This document shows positions 1 to 13,369 of a DNA stretch of 64,000 nt, in pieces. Below the pieces are notes generated by a model. It did no database searches. It was not told the DNA's origin and saw nothing but the letters and a program-made list of their open reading frames with translations. Both the position numbers and the translations under genes were made by a program. The DNA comes from Hemibagrus wyckioides (taxonomy: Eukaryota > Chordata > Actinopteri > Siluriformes > Bagridae). Within the stretch, counting starts at the first letter, position 1. Every line of letters starts with the position of its first letter. Location of the stretch: positions 12,315,892 through 12,379,891 of the forward strand of contig NC_080734.1 in the NCBI RefSeq assembly GCF_019097595.1, in the 5' to 3' direction.

Positions 1-534
1 TTCTTGATGTCTGATTTGGTAGCTAAACCAAACCAGACAGTTATGGATGAATTGTGAAATTATGGATGAAATGTGATGTGAGTTACAAAAACGATGGCAA
101 GATTAAAAAAAGGCTCAACAATGTAATCTCTTTTTTAAGAAAAACAGTAGTATTACCTATATTCACCCCACCTGGATTGCTTTCATTATATAACATTATA
201 TATTAACATCATTAATAACACACCTACTGAGAATGTCTTCATGGAGAAATGCATTTAGTCATCAGGGTAAAGGTGTTAGAAATCACAAAGCTATCACTGA
301 AACAAAAGCTGCCATCCCTTAATAAGGAAATAATGAATTGCCATATTTGTTGGTAATGGTGTATCGACATAATATCGACCAACTTCTTTATCTTGGTCAG
401 CATCATTGTAGATCCAGAGCATGTCCTAGGTACACTGGGTGAGTGGAGAGAATGAACACACTCTGGTTGGGTCATGAGATCATCCCACGGTACATATTTT
501 ATCCAAGTCAAACACCCAAAATGTTCAAAAACCC

Positions 535-617
535 AAAATCTCTGTGATGCTGAGACTTGAACTCCTTCAAATCAATAGGCCTAAGCATTAACGATTAAAC
601 TACCACTGCCACATCCC
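535..617 (-). repeat. tRNA-derived SINE head fragment
   Basis: Read on the minus strand this begins GATGTGGCAGTGGTAG and carries an RNA polymerase III B-box-like GGAGTTCAAGTCTC. The same head pattern (GTGGTAG...TTAA...GAGTTCAAATC) occurs on the plus strand at about 46.6 kb and 52.4 kb. It is truncated, with the body and tail missing. Confidence 0.5.
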
Positions 618-705
618 TTGAGCTGTTAATGGTTTGCATGTTGGGTAAGAGTCACTTTATACATATACATATAACAACTTGAAATGAAACCTGATTTTAA
701 AAAAT

Positions 706-707
<2 letters not shown>

Positions 708-799
<92 letters not shown>
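708..799. repeat. (AT)n microsatellite
   Basis: About 46 uninterrupted AT dinucleotides. Such tracts are length-unstable and prone to assembly error, so the true length may differ. Confidence 0.95.
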
Positions 800-802
<3 letters not shown>

Positions 803-1143
803 TTTTATCTGGCCTACTATCTGGGGTGGTGGGTAGGGGTTGTGGGGGTTGTTAATAATTTAGCTTAAAAGGGTTCAGCTAGCAATAAGGATGAAATCCC
901 CTGGCTTAAACAATCCCCAAATCTAAATCCACTGAATTGGCATTAAAAAGAAAAAGAAAGATGTTCAGCAGCATTCATCTGTGCTAAATTGACCTACACA
1001 AATAATGTATTGTAAGTTGTAAGATTAAGATCAAAGAATAAAATCATGAAGCACCTTGATTAAGCTATATTGTGAAGAATTCAGGCTGCTCCTGAAGCAA
1101 AGGGGAGTCCCATCTCATTATAGTTGAGTGAAGCTGATAAAGC

Positions 1144-1166
1144 ATATATATATATATATATATATA
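1144..1166. repeat. Short (AT)n microsatellite
   Basis: About 11 AT dinucleotides in otherwise unique AT-rich sequence. Confidence 0.9.
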
Positions 1167-1989
1167 AAACATGTTGAGGATATGCACATTACACTAACAC
1201 AACACTATATAATAATTAAGTAACGTTGGTCCTTTACAGAAGCAACCATTTGTCTAACAGCTAATTTCACGCTTAGAGGTCTAGTAATTGCTTAGTCTTT
1301 TCAGTCATGAAATTAATTAAATAGATTAATCAAGATAAGATATGTATACACCAAATGGCGTGTACAAGACCTGCAAAACTAGTACCCTCAGGTGCATTAT
1401 TATGATTAATTCATGCCTATATGGACCATTATAAATGAACTCCTTTTTCTCCTGATATAAACAGCTGTTTAGAAAAATAGCATTTGCATATAATTATCTA
1501 AATTACACACATATGGAATGCAAACATTGTGTCTGTTGGTGGATCTATAAGCATTCATGCCATGGTTGGCATAGTAACAAGATCGAGGCACCATGTGATG
1601 TGATGCTCTCGGAAAAAAATAACAAAAAAAACCTTCTTGAAGAAGGTGACCGAATTGCAAATTAAAAATAACACTGTTAGTGTCTATATTCAGGTAAGTT
1701 ACATTAATCAAGCAGTTATATTTGAAGTGTTACCTATAACTCATGTTATATTTATAAACCTTATTCATTTTTGCTTCAGAAATTAGTGTAAAATGTAAAA
1801 TGGCAGGAGGATCTGGAATAGGAACAGTAAACTATCTACAGTCTACAGCTAACACTTGCCATTTTGGAAATACACGCATAAATATTTCAAAAAAATACAT
1901 AACAGTAAGGAACTGAACAGTATCACTTGTTCTGGTTTCTTGTCTGAAAAATACACATAATATCATATATAAATATATATCATATAAAA

Positions 1990-2377
1990 AATATATGTCT
2001 TATTTATGTGTCTTATTTAAAAAAAAAATTATAACGCTACAGATATCTGAAGAACTAAACATAGATAGAAATAGTGAAGAAAATGAGGTGGAAGGTACTA
2101 ATTATAATAATTAATAATAATAAGAAGAAGAAGAAGAAGAAGAAGAAAATGATGATGACAATGACGACGATAATGACGATGAAGAATAGACTAAGAATAT
2201 TATTTGGAATGTTATTTCAGAATACATATATTCTGATATTCTTCACATAATGTGGTTCATGTTTTAAGACATTTTCACGTGTCTTATTTAAGAAATATTA
2301 CAGGTATATGGAGAACTAAACATAGAAAGAAATAGTAAAGAAAATAAGGTGGGAGATGATAATAATAATAATAATAA

Positions 2378-2408
<31 letters not shown>

Positions 2409-2760
2409 AAGAAGAAGAAGAAGATCATGATGATGATGATGATGATGAATAGACTACAGACTACGAATATTATTTGGGATGTTATTTCAGAATACATATA
2501 TTCTTATATAATTCTGATATTATTCACATAACGTGGTTCATGTTTTAAGAAATTGTCAGGTGTCTGTCACTACAGATTCCTGGAGAACTAAACATACTGT
2601 AGCAATTAGTGAAGAAAATGAGGTGGAACATAATAATAATAATAATAATAATAAGAGGAAGAAGAAGAAGAAGAAGAAGAAGAAGAAGAAGAAGAAGACG
2701 AAGAAGAGTCATGCATACTATTTGGAACGTTATTTTAGAGTACATAACTCTCTAGATTCA
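1990..2760. repeat. Three-copy ~265-bp tandem repeat with internal trinucleotide tracts
   Basis: Three consecutive units share, in order, a GTCTTATTTAAGAA-like start, AGAACTAAACATA (at 2051, 2312 and 2584; spacings 261 and 272), GTGAAGAAAATGAGGTGG or a close variant, an (AAT)n tract, a (GAA)n tract, GAT/GAC triplets in the first two, and an ending near TATTTGGAATGTTATTTCAG. Each unit carries its own expandable AAT and GAA tracts of different length. Open frames through the tracts read as Asn/Lys or Leu/Ile homopolymers and are not credible genes. The segment lies just upstream of the SAM-domain gene. Confidence 0.85.
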
Positions 2761-3177
2761 TTAAATGCTACACTGGGACTCAGACTGTGCTTGGCTGATT
2801 GATTCTGGCAATGATCACACTTCCTCTAATGTTTTAATTATAGCCACTAAGAATGTTCTGAAAGGTATAATCTGGAAGAAATATCAACCAAAACCGTTTC
2901 CTAATCTCTAAAATCAATTATTACATAGGGGGAAATATGTAGGCTTGATGAATTGGAGTAGCGACTTGTGATGCATGAACGCAATTAAGCAGCAGCGCAA
3001 CATGAAGCCCGACATCGAGCTCAATTCAATTAAGCTGCACGGTGTAGGAGGCGGCTTGGCTCTCGAGCTGCTGCTTACCAACACAATACTCTATTAAAAC
3101 CTGCTTCAATTCATGAAATAACTTACGAATTATTTTTGCATTATTTCATTCATACCGCAATTTATTATGTGTTTTTT

Positions 3178-3182
<5 letters not shown>

Positions 3183-3209
<27 letters not shown>
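3183..3209 (+). repeat. (CT)n tract directly before a CCCACAG acceptor-like site
   Basis: About 13 CT repeats followed by TTCCCACAG and then TATGCAAATTC. The tract could act as the polypyrimidine tract of a splice acceptor ending at 3217, one base before the first ATG of the SAM-domain gene. Confidence 0.75.
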
Positions 3210-3218
3210 TCCCACAGT

Positions 3219-5633
<2,415 letters not shown>

Positions 5634-6560
5634 ACAGCAAGATTACAGTAAAACAGCTGATGAATCTCAGTAAAACAAATCCTGAAAGATGTTAAAGCTT
5701 TTCTTTTAATTATAATTAGCTTTACAAATTTGGCCAAGGAGCTTCATTACTTTTATTGTTCTTCACAACACGATCTATCCCTGGTGTGTGATTGTGGGGA
5801 ATAGACTATGGCTTACTGGGTTTTGCCTTCATAATTCAAGCATTCTTTGTCTTATGTGTTTTACAGTGATAGGGAATTGGAAGTTATGTAAGGTTTAATT
5901 TGGCCTGTAGTATGCTTGGGCTCATTTAGTGCCATCCTTTTTCATAATTTTATGAAACCCAAATAATTAGTGTAGCTTTGGGAATAATTTTACATCAACC
6001 ATTAAAAAATGTAAAAAATTCCTAAGGATGCACCAGTCTGATCTCTGGTATTAGAGCTAATACTGAACTGAACCACTGTATTGGCATTGGGTTGGACATA
6101 ATTTTATAGTATGCTCGTGCATTATGTTGCACACAACACAGACCTTGCACATGAACACAGGACACTAATTGTCTCAAAAACTCATTGTGTACATATGCTT
6201 TGCACAATTTGTCAACATAAACTGGAAGAAGGACATGGTTCTGGTGACCAGTGGAACTGGTTTATCAAATGCTTTTAGTTGCAATATTTTTTATTTAAGC
6301 AAGGCATGTATGCTCATTTAACACTCTAAATAAAAGATACATTAATAATCCTTTTCATTTTGTTGGCCTGCAATATAATATAGTTTTAAACCGAGTATAA
6401 TATGATCACTTATAGAATTCCAGGATCATTAATGTTTTTGTTATTAACCAGTGTAATGCACAGATTAAGGCATTGATAGTGACATTTATCTGTTATTAAT
6501 ACAGTTGATTCAGCTGAGCTAATATGCTTAAGTGGTCCCATTAGTGTTAAACCCTATAGA
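5634..6560. other. SAMD15-like 3' UTR and short spacer before LRFN5
   Basis: No coding sequence seen after the TAA at 5631-5633. A canonical AATAAA at 6329-6334 is a candidate polyadenylation signal, implying a 3' UTR of about 700 nt. The two same-strand genes are therefore only a few hundred bases apart. Confidence 0.45.
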
Positions 6561-6639
6561 AGATGCGAGAGTGATGACATGCCCTCCTGGAAACCTGCTA
6601 AGCAATACTGGGGATTAGATTCATTCCCGACAGCAACAA

Positions 6640-7230
6640 TTAACAGTGAAAAACATCTTCAGCGCGCTTTTTCGGTGATCTCTAATCTGAAGCCACGCAC
6701 GTCCAGCTGCGGCTTGCGTTGCGCTGTCATCATGTCAGAGAGCGGCGGCGCGCGGAGAAGCGAGCGGATGTGACACCTGCTCCGCCGCTCCAGACTGACA
6801 CCACCGGAGGCCATATTTGGGGCGGGTGAGCCAAGAGATGCTAAAAACATCTGCCCTGGCCTGCTGTGATGCGATCCCAGTTCAAGCCCAGTCGCGCTGT
6901 GTGTTTGCTGTCGGCGGCCACTGAGACATTTTCTCCGCTAAAGCGGCGCGTAAAGCCGTAATGCGGACACGCGCGGAGAGAGAGACACGCGAAGAGGCAT
7001 CCGCAAGTGAGGATTTCACTGAGGCTCCTTGTAGCTGGACGTCTGTTACTCCTGCAGAGATGGGATCCCATTCGTGTTTTATCTAGTCGTCCACCCGTTC
7101 GCCCATTACGGTCAGCGCTAAAGAAGCCGTCCTCAGAGGGACTGGGCGATCATGCTGTAACGGGAAGAAGCGGGATTTGGTGGGAAGAGGGGCGGTGTGC
7201 CGCACGAAGCAAGGCTGATATCTACACAAG
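6640..7230 (+). promoter_or_regulatory. lrfn5: CpG-rich promoter and non-coding exon 1 of LRFN5
   Basis: GC and CpG content rise sharply here (for example GAGAGCGGCGGCGCGCGG and GCGGACACGCGCGG) against AT-rich flanks, as in vertebrate CpG-island promoters. The island ends at a donor, CTACACAAG|GTAATT, after 7230. The next acceptor in the right orientation (CTTCACAG, exon from 10190) leads in 26 nt to the LRFN5 ATG. The transcription start is not defined by sequence. Short open frames in the island are not supported as protein. Confidence 0.65.
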
Positions 7231-10189
7231 GTAATTCTTTTAGAAGGCGTTGCACCCTGATGCTTTTCTTCTGCACGCTGCTGCCATTTTGCAAATATGA
7301 AAACGTAAATGAAAGTTCTTTATTTTTCCTTCGACAGGGATGGTCGATTGTTGAAATCTGATCTTATGAAGAATGCACCCTGTTAGTGCAGATAGTACAT
7401 TGCAAGGTCACAGAATTCCATACACCAGCGGCAATCGCCACTGAAATCTTTATAGGATTACATTGCAAAGTCGTGTCCTACCCGACAATAATCGTCTTCC
7501 AGCCTCATTTTAATGCATAGGCTATGTGGTAAGCAATTATGCATGGCTTCCAACCTAACCTTGGTGTTGAGATGGCAAGCAGAGCATCTTATTACCTTCT
7601 CAATACACTATGGCACCGAACACTTCATTATTCAGATTTCATACTGTCTGTACATATGAAGATTATTTATTGCTTAGAAAATGTAGAGACCTATTGATCT
7701 ATCCTAAAACACTTTTAACTTGGGCTTGCTATAACATTCACTAATTAATGCTCTGTGCATGCCTACATGCCTCAGATAAACTGTTACCTTATTAACCATC
7801 AGTGCTTTTATTAATTAAGGAAGTGTAATGAAGACTGTGGAATAAGACCTTGTGTGAGAGACCATGGATGTGAGAGAGACATGCTTTAAAGCTCACTCAG
7901 AAAGCTGAGTGCAAGATATTCCGCTGATTTCACTTCAGCTCTCCAGTTACATTTAAGCAGTAATATCTCATTAATGATTTCACTAGACCTACCTGATAAT
8001 GGTGATGTCATCTGCATGTGGGTCATCCCAATTTACAGTGTGTATGGATGAATTTACCTGTGCTTAATTGTAAAAGGGGATGAATCATAATCACTGCACA
8101 TGTTCAGCTAAAAAAAATGGCAGTGAAACAAATAGGGAGAGATTAATATATGGGCTGAAGATTTTACTGACCTGATTTTAGTGACAGTGTGCAAGTAGTC
8201 ACCACTGCTCCATTAGCGGTATCCATCCGCCGCCTGAGCAACCAGACAAGTCATGAAAATGCCTTTTAAGCATGAAGCTGGGCAGACATGTTTCTGTCAC
8301 TGAAAGCTCTGGTGTCCTGTAGGTCTGCAGTTTCAATCTGAAATATTTTCTGTTGTATCTGCTTGGAGGTGGCTATAGTAGGTCAATACAGAGAGATTTT
8401 CTTACATTTCAAATTGTCAGCTGGATTCTTGATGTTTTGGTTTATAGGTTATAACATAATAATGGAACCTGCAGAAACCAGTCTTTGACAGGCTGATAAT
8501 CCAAAACATCTGACTACTGCAGTCTAAAGCCTGATCCCTGATGACCCTGATACACACACAACATGGTGCAGGGCAGACGCTGTCTAAAAAGGCGGGCCAG
8601 AAAGTAAGATATAATAGCCCTGAATTTCAGAGTATTTTTAGAAGCAGGGCTCGGCTGTATCAGGTATTGTCTGCAATCTGACCGCGTGTGATAATCTGCA
8701 AAGTGTGATATGTATTTGGCAAATACTTCCCCCTCTTCTCCCCAATTCCTATGGCGTCTTTCTGTCTATTCATCTGTTATGAAACGCACCCATTTTCAAT
8801 TCTTAAAAAAAAAATTCTAAAGATGCATTTATGCTGTCCTTTTCACATTTGATGTTTTTCTCTTGGATAAAAGAAAAAAAAAAACTCTGCTCTGAGCAAG
8901 TTGATGCAGTGTTTCAGTGGGGGGTAATAGTGGCTCCACTTCAGCCCAGCAAGCAGACAGAAGCTCTGCCAGCTAAAGCAGCCAGCTGGTTGGCCTGCAG
9001 TACCAGCGGCAGTTGGTTAATAAAGTGGCATGATGTGAAGGGCATTTGACATGCTAAAAGACTGTTACAATCAGCTCATTGAACAATTACATCACAGCTG
9101 AATTCATGTGAACTGTTATATGTATTACAGGTCACCTAATGTGGCAAAATGTCACATATATTCACACAACCACTAGCTATTTAGCTTGCTCAGAAGCAGA
9201 ACATTTCTAAATTGAACGAGACAGGGGTTGTAGAGGAAGTTTTATCATACAAGACAACATTTTTTCTCCTAATCAGAAACATTTTAGCCCTTTAGGATTT
9301 CTTATTGTAGGTGTCAAGATAGCTCTGCTTTGTGGCTTGATTTTACCCACCGATAGCAAAAAGTGCGATCTGATAAGTCCCACATGATTGTAAGCATGAT
9401 ACATGACAGTTAGCATTTCAGCTGACAGTTAGTGACACCCTGGGCACTTGTGAATGTAGTTAAAGACCCATTTCCCTTGATGGCAAATGTCACAGTTAGA
9501 TATCCAGATTAAAACAGCATTCACACATCAGTAGTAAAAAAAATGTGCTAAAGATACCTTTAAAAAAATAACGAGCACTATATAAATGCTCTACGGTAAA
9601 TGGTCTTTAAAACATTTCATAAATTCACCATTCATAATATTAGGGTGTATTAAAATATTATATCCTTGTCAAGGTTATATGGCTGTCAAGAGTCACTGAA
9701 TATATACTTTATCCCTCCTCACTTTTGTATAGACAGAAACTTGAGCAGAAAAGAAGCACTATGGAAAATCAATATGAACAGAACCATGTCTCCCTCTTGA
9801 TGTGGCATCTGTGCTGATCCCTTCTCTTTGTCTCCAAATGATCTTTGGAGACATCAGCCTAATTTCAATGAGTAACTGGATGGTCAGAGGAGTCTTTGAT
9901 CCCTTTATATACAAAGATGAAAGGCTAAGCATTATCATACCAAACCCGTGAATCAGTACAGCAGGGGTTTCAGTTGATCTGCCCTAGGCCCGTTTCTGTG
10001 CATTTCCTCATTCTTATTTTTGACACTTTATCATTTATAACAAGAAAAAGTTGCTGTGGAGCATTCTTCATCAAACCTGACCTCACAAATCTTTTGCACC
10101 TCAGATTTATAGGTATTGTTGTGCTGTCCTGTTTACTTCGTAGACCTGAATTACACACTGAGACATTTCTGGTTCATCTGTCTTCACAG
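7231..10189 (+). other. LRFN5 5' UTR intron, no gene seen
   Basis: About 3 kb between the inferred non-coding first exon and the ATG-bearing exon. It is AT-rich, without recognisable coding exons or full-length repeats. Additional non-coding 5' exons cannot be excluded. Confidence 0.5.
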
Positions 10190-10215
10190 GGGTGGTATTA
10201 CAACAGTGAACCCAG

Positions 10216-13039
10216 ATGGAGACCATTTTTGTTTATTTGATGGTCATGATCATGGCAGTAAAGGCCCAGAAGATCCAAATATGTCCCAAACGTTGCATTT
10301 GTCAAGTGCTGCCTCCCAACTTAGCCACCTTATGTGACAAAAAGGGGCTGCTTTTTGTTCCCCCAGACATTGACAGACACACAGTAGAACTGCGACTCGG
10401 TGACAATTTTATCACAACTGTCAAACGGAAGGACTTTGCCAACATGACCAAGCTTGTAGATTTGACACTTTCCAGGAACACAATTGGCTCTATCACACCT
10501 CATGCTTTCAATGATCTGGAGAACCTGCGTGCCCTGCACTTGGACAGCAACCGACTGACACGAATCACAAACGACACGTTTAGCGGCATGTCCAAGCTTC
10601 ATCATCTCATTCTGAACAACAACCAGCTCACGTATATTCACATAGGAGCCTTTAATGACCTCCTGGCCCTTGAAGAGCTCGATCTCTCCTACAACAATCT
10701 AGAAAGTGCCCCATGGGTGGCCATCCAGCACATGACTAGTCTGCACACCTTAAGTCTGGACCACAACATGATAGACTATATACCTGAGGGCACATTTTCG
10801 GGCCTCATGAAACTCAAACGTCTGGATGTGACTTCCAACAAGCTTCAGAAGCTTCCACCTGATCCAGTCTTCCAGCGTGCAGGTGTTTTGGCCACATCAG
10901 GCGTTTTGGGTCCGTCATCATTTGCATTGAGCTTTGGGGGGAACCCATTACGGTGCAACTGTGAGTTGCTGTGGTTGAGGAGACTACGGCGTGAGGATGA
11001 CCTAGAGACTTGTGCTGCTCCACAGCACCTCTCTGGACGTTACTTCTGGACAGTGTCTGAAGAAGAGTTCCTGTGTGAGCCTCCCCTCATCACACGTCAT
11101 TCCCAGGAAACCCGGGCATTAGAAGGCCAACATGTTACTTTGCGCTGTAAGGCACGGGGTGACCCAGATCCCGTTATTCACTGGATTGCCCCTGATGGCA
11201 GACTAGTGTCCAACTCATCTCGAACAGTGGTGCACACTGATGGGACACTAGATATCCTCATAAGCACAGTGAAAGACTCTGGATCGTTCACATGTGTGGC
11301 ATCCAACCCTTCTGGAGAAGCACAGCAGACTGTTCAGCTATTTATCATCAAACTGCCACATTTCACAAATGACACAAGCCTAGTACAGGAGCCAGATCCT
11401 GGATCCTCAGATATTGCTACATCCACCAAATCAGGTGGAGATGGTGGCACTGCCATTAGCAACACCAAAGCTGGGCAGGAAAAACGGGTGCTGATTTCTG
11501 AAATTACATCCTCCTCTGCTCTGGTGAAATTTAACTTACAACGGAATATACCCGGGATTCGGATGTTCCAAATCCAGTACAATGGCTCCTATGATGACTC
11601 GCTAGTCTACAGGTAAGACAATACATTTTGACATTTTACAATAGGCATTTTTATATGTACAAGTAACTGTATTCAATTTGTTCTTCATTTCAGTGTAATG
11701 GCATTCAAGAGAGTTGTTTCAAGAGTTGAATAAAACTTAAAGCATTCTAGAAATGTAGAATTTACTCACATGGCTCTTGAAATAGTCCCCAAAGATAAAT
11801 CATGATTCTTATCAAGTTAAAGCATTCAGATAATTCATAGGGTGTTTGATTGTGGAAGTAATGAGGACTGTGGGAACACATCAGTAGTACTTTAAACAGT
11901 CCACAAAGGAAACTCAGGTGTGTGACATCAGCAGCCAGGAACTATCAGGCTATTACTTGTTTCTAATATTTTTCACTTGAGTTGAGCCCAGTGAGTTCTA
12001 AGTACCAGATTAATAGAGTAATGATTTATAGATTTTGCTGATAATTTAAATCATGTGTCTTTGCAGAATGATCCCCCCAACCAGTAAAACCATCCTGGTG
12101 AACAACTTGGCACCTGGGACATCGTATGACCTCTGTGTGCTTGCGATTTATGATGACGCAATGACCGCGCTGACGGCTACCCGCGTGGTAGGGTGTGTTC
12201 ACTTCGCAACAGAGCCCCAGTACCTCCGGTGCCACTTCATGCAATCACAGTTCCTTGGAGGTACCATTGTTGTCATAATCGGAGGTATCATTGTGGCCTC
12301 AGTCTTGTCTTTCATCATCTTCCTTATTGTACGTTATCGAGTGTGCAACCAGGAGGGAGAGGACAAGGGAGTAGAGCTAGGAGAGGTTCGTTCTCAGTCC
12401 AGGAGTGAGCAGCTGCAGGTTTGCGGAATCATCAAGTCTATGTCCAAGCAGGTTCTGGGTGTGGAGATGGATGCCTGTCGGAAAGTTTCCCCACAGCTGG
12501 AGTCAATGCCAACATTAGGAACTACACCTGGGCCTCTGCCCTCTAAACCTGCCCTTCCTGACTGCACCGTTACTACCTCTGCTGCCAGTCACAGCTGGCA
12601 TCCTGCCTCCCCCAACACCCAGCGTCCCATGCATGCTGCCTCACACAAACCTACAGGTCCTCAAAAACCAGACACGCAGATCAGTGTGGAGCTTGACAAC
12701 ACCAACAAAAACAATTCAGCCAAGTCGCGCCCGAAATCTGCCCAGATGCGAGTCTACTCCACCACGGTGATGCCAGTGTCCAGAAGGGCACAGCTCGAGT
12801 CCTCACGCTACATGACTGTTCCAGTGGGATGTATGAGAGTGAGTCGCAGACACTCTTTAAATGTAGACTCCTGTAAGCAGCCCAGCTATGGGAGTCTCCC
12901 ACAGCAGACTGGCAGCCTTCGCTCTAAACGTAGTCTGTCCATGAGTGGCGGAGATCTTCCCCAGCTGGACGTTTCAGTCAAAATCCATGGAAAAGACTCA
13001 CTGTCCAGGTCAGAATGGGTTCTAGAAAGCACACTTTAA
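10216..13039 (+). CDS. lrfn5: Leucine-rich repeat and fibronectin III adhesion protein, LRFN5/SALM5-like (789 aa)
   Basis: Two coding exons, 10216-11612 and 12067-13039, joined through a phase 2 intron (CTACAG|GTAAGA; TTTGCAG|AATG). Order: signal peptide 1-18 (ending AVKAQ); LRRNT ([19 protein letters not shown]); about seven LRRs to residue 230 ([32 protein letters not shown]); LRRCT ([15 protein letters not shown]); Ig C2 domain about 290-380 ([15 protein letters not shown] ... [10 protein letters not shown]); FN3 about 420-515, split by the intron; transmembrane helix about 530-554; 235-residue cytoplasmic tail. The family are postsynaptic adhesion molecules. The ectodomain ([30 protein letters not shown]) resembles LRFN5 most closely. 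The tail ends SEWVLESTL, a class I PDZ ligand like LRFN1/2/4 and unlike mammalian LRFN5. Paralog assignment is therefore likely but not certain. Confidence 0.93.
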
Positions 13040-13341
13040 TTAGGTTTTTTACAACCTTATCACACTGGTTTTTGGTAGACTTACAGACCATTTTATTATT
13101 ATAGGTCAGACAAAAAAACTCAAATCTTTTAAAAGTATCTGGTTTCTGTCTTGGACATGACACTCTTACATAGTGGGGGGAAAAAAGGCAACAGACTGAT
13201 CAGTGTCTTTTTTTTTTTTTTAAAGAACAAACAAAATACCATTTTCTGCATATACTAAATAATGCAGTTGACATGTATATTACTTTGTTATATGGAGAAA
13301 TCCATACAGTACATCCTGTATAAACATGTTATGTTGTGTAA

Positions 13342-13347
13342 AATAAA
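13342..13347 (+). terminator. lrfn5: Candidate LRFN5 polyadenylation signal
   Basis: AATAAA about 300 nt after the LRFN5 stop codon. Nothing else marks the transcript end, and longer 3' UTRs are possible. Confidence 0.5.
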
Positions 13348-13369
13348 ATGTGAAAAGCCCCTTTGTTTT

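Larger units (their letters stand above)
1..2000. other. AT-rich intergenic spacer, no gene seen
   Basis: I see no convincing coding exon. The longer open frames are AT-rich, lack recognisable domains and have no supporting splice sites. The stretch holds a SINE head fragment near 535-617, a long (AT)n tract at 708-799 and a shorter one at 1144-1166. Regulatory DNA could be present but nothing specific can be named from sequence alone. Confidence 0.6.

Noticed and set aside
2288..2802. Open frames with long Asn/Lys, Phe/Leu or Ile runs on both strands
   Set aside because: They are translations of the AAT/GAA microsatellites inside the tandem repeat, with no domain and no splice support.
6579..7234. 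Several short open frames in the GC-rich region before LRFN5
   Set aside because: CpG islands yield long chance frames on both strands; the segment is better explained as a promoter and non-coding exon.
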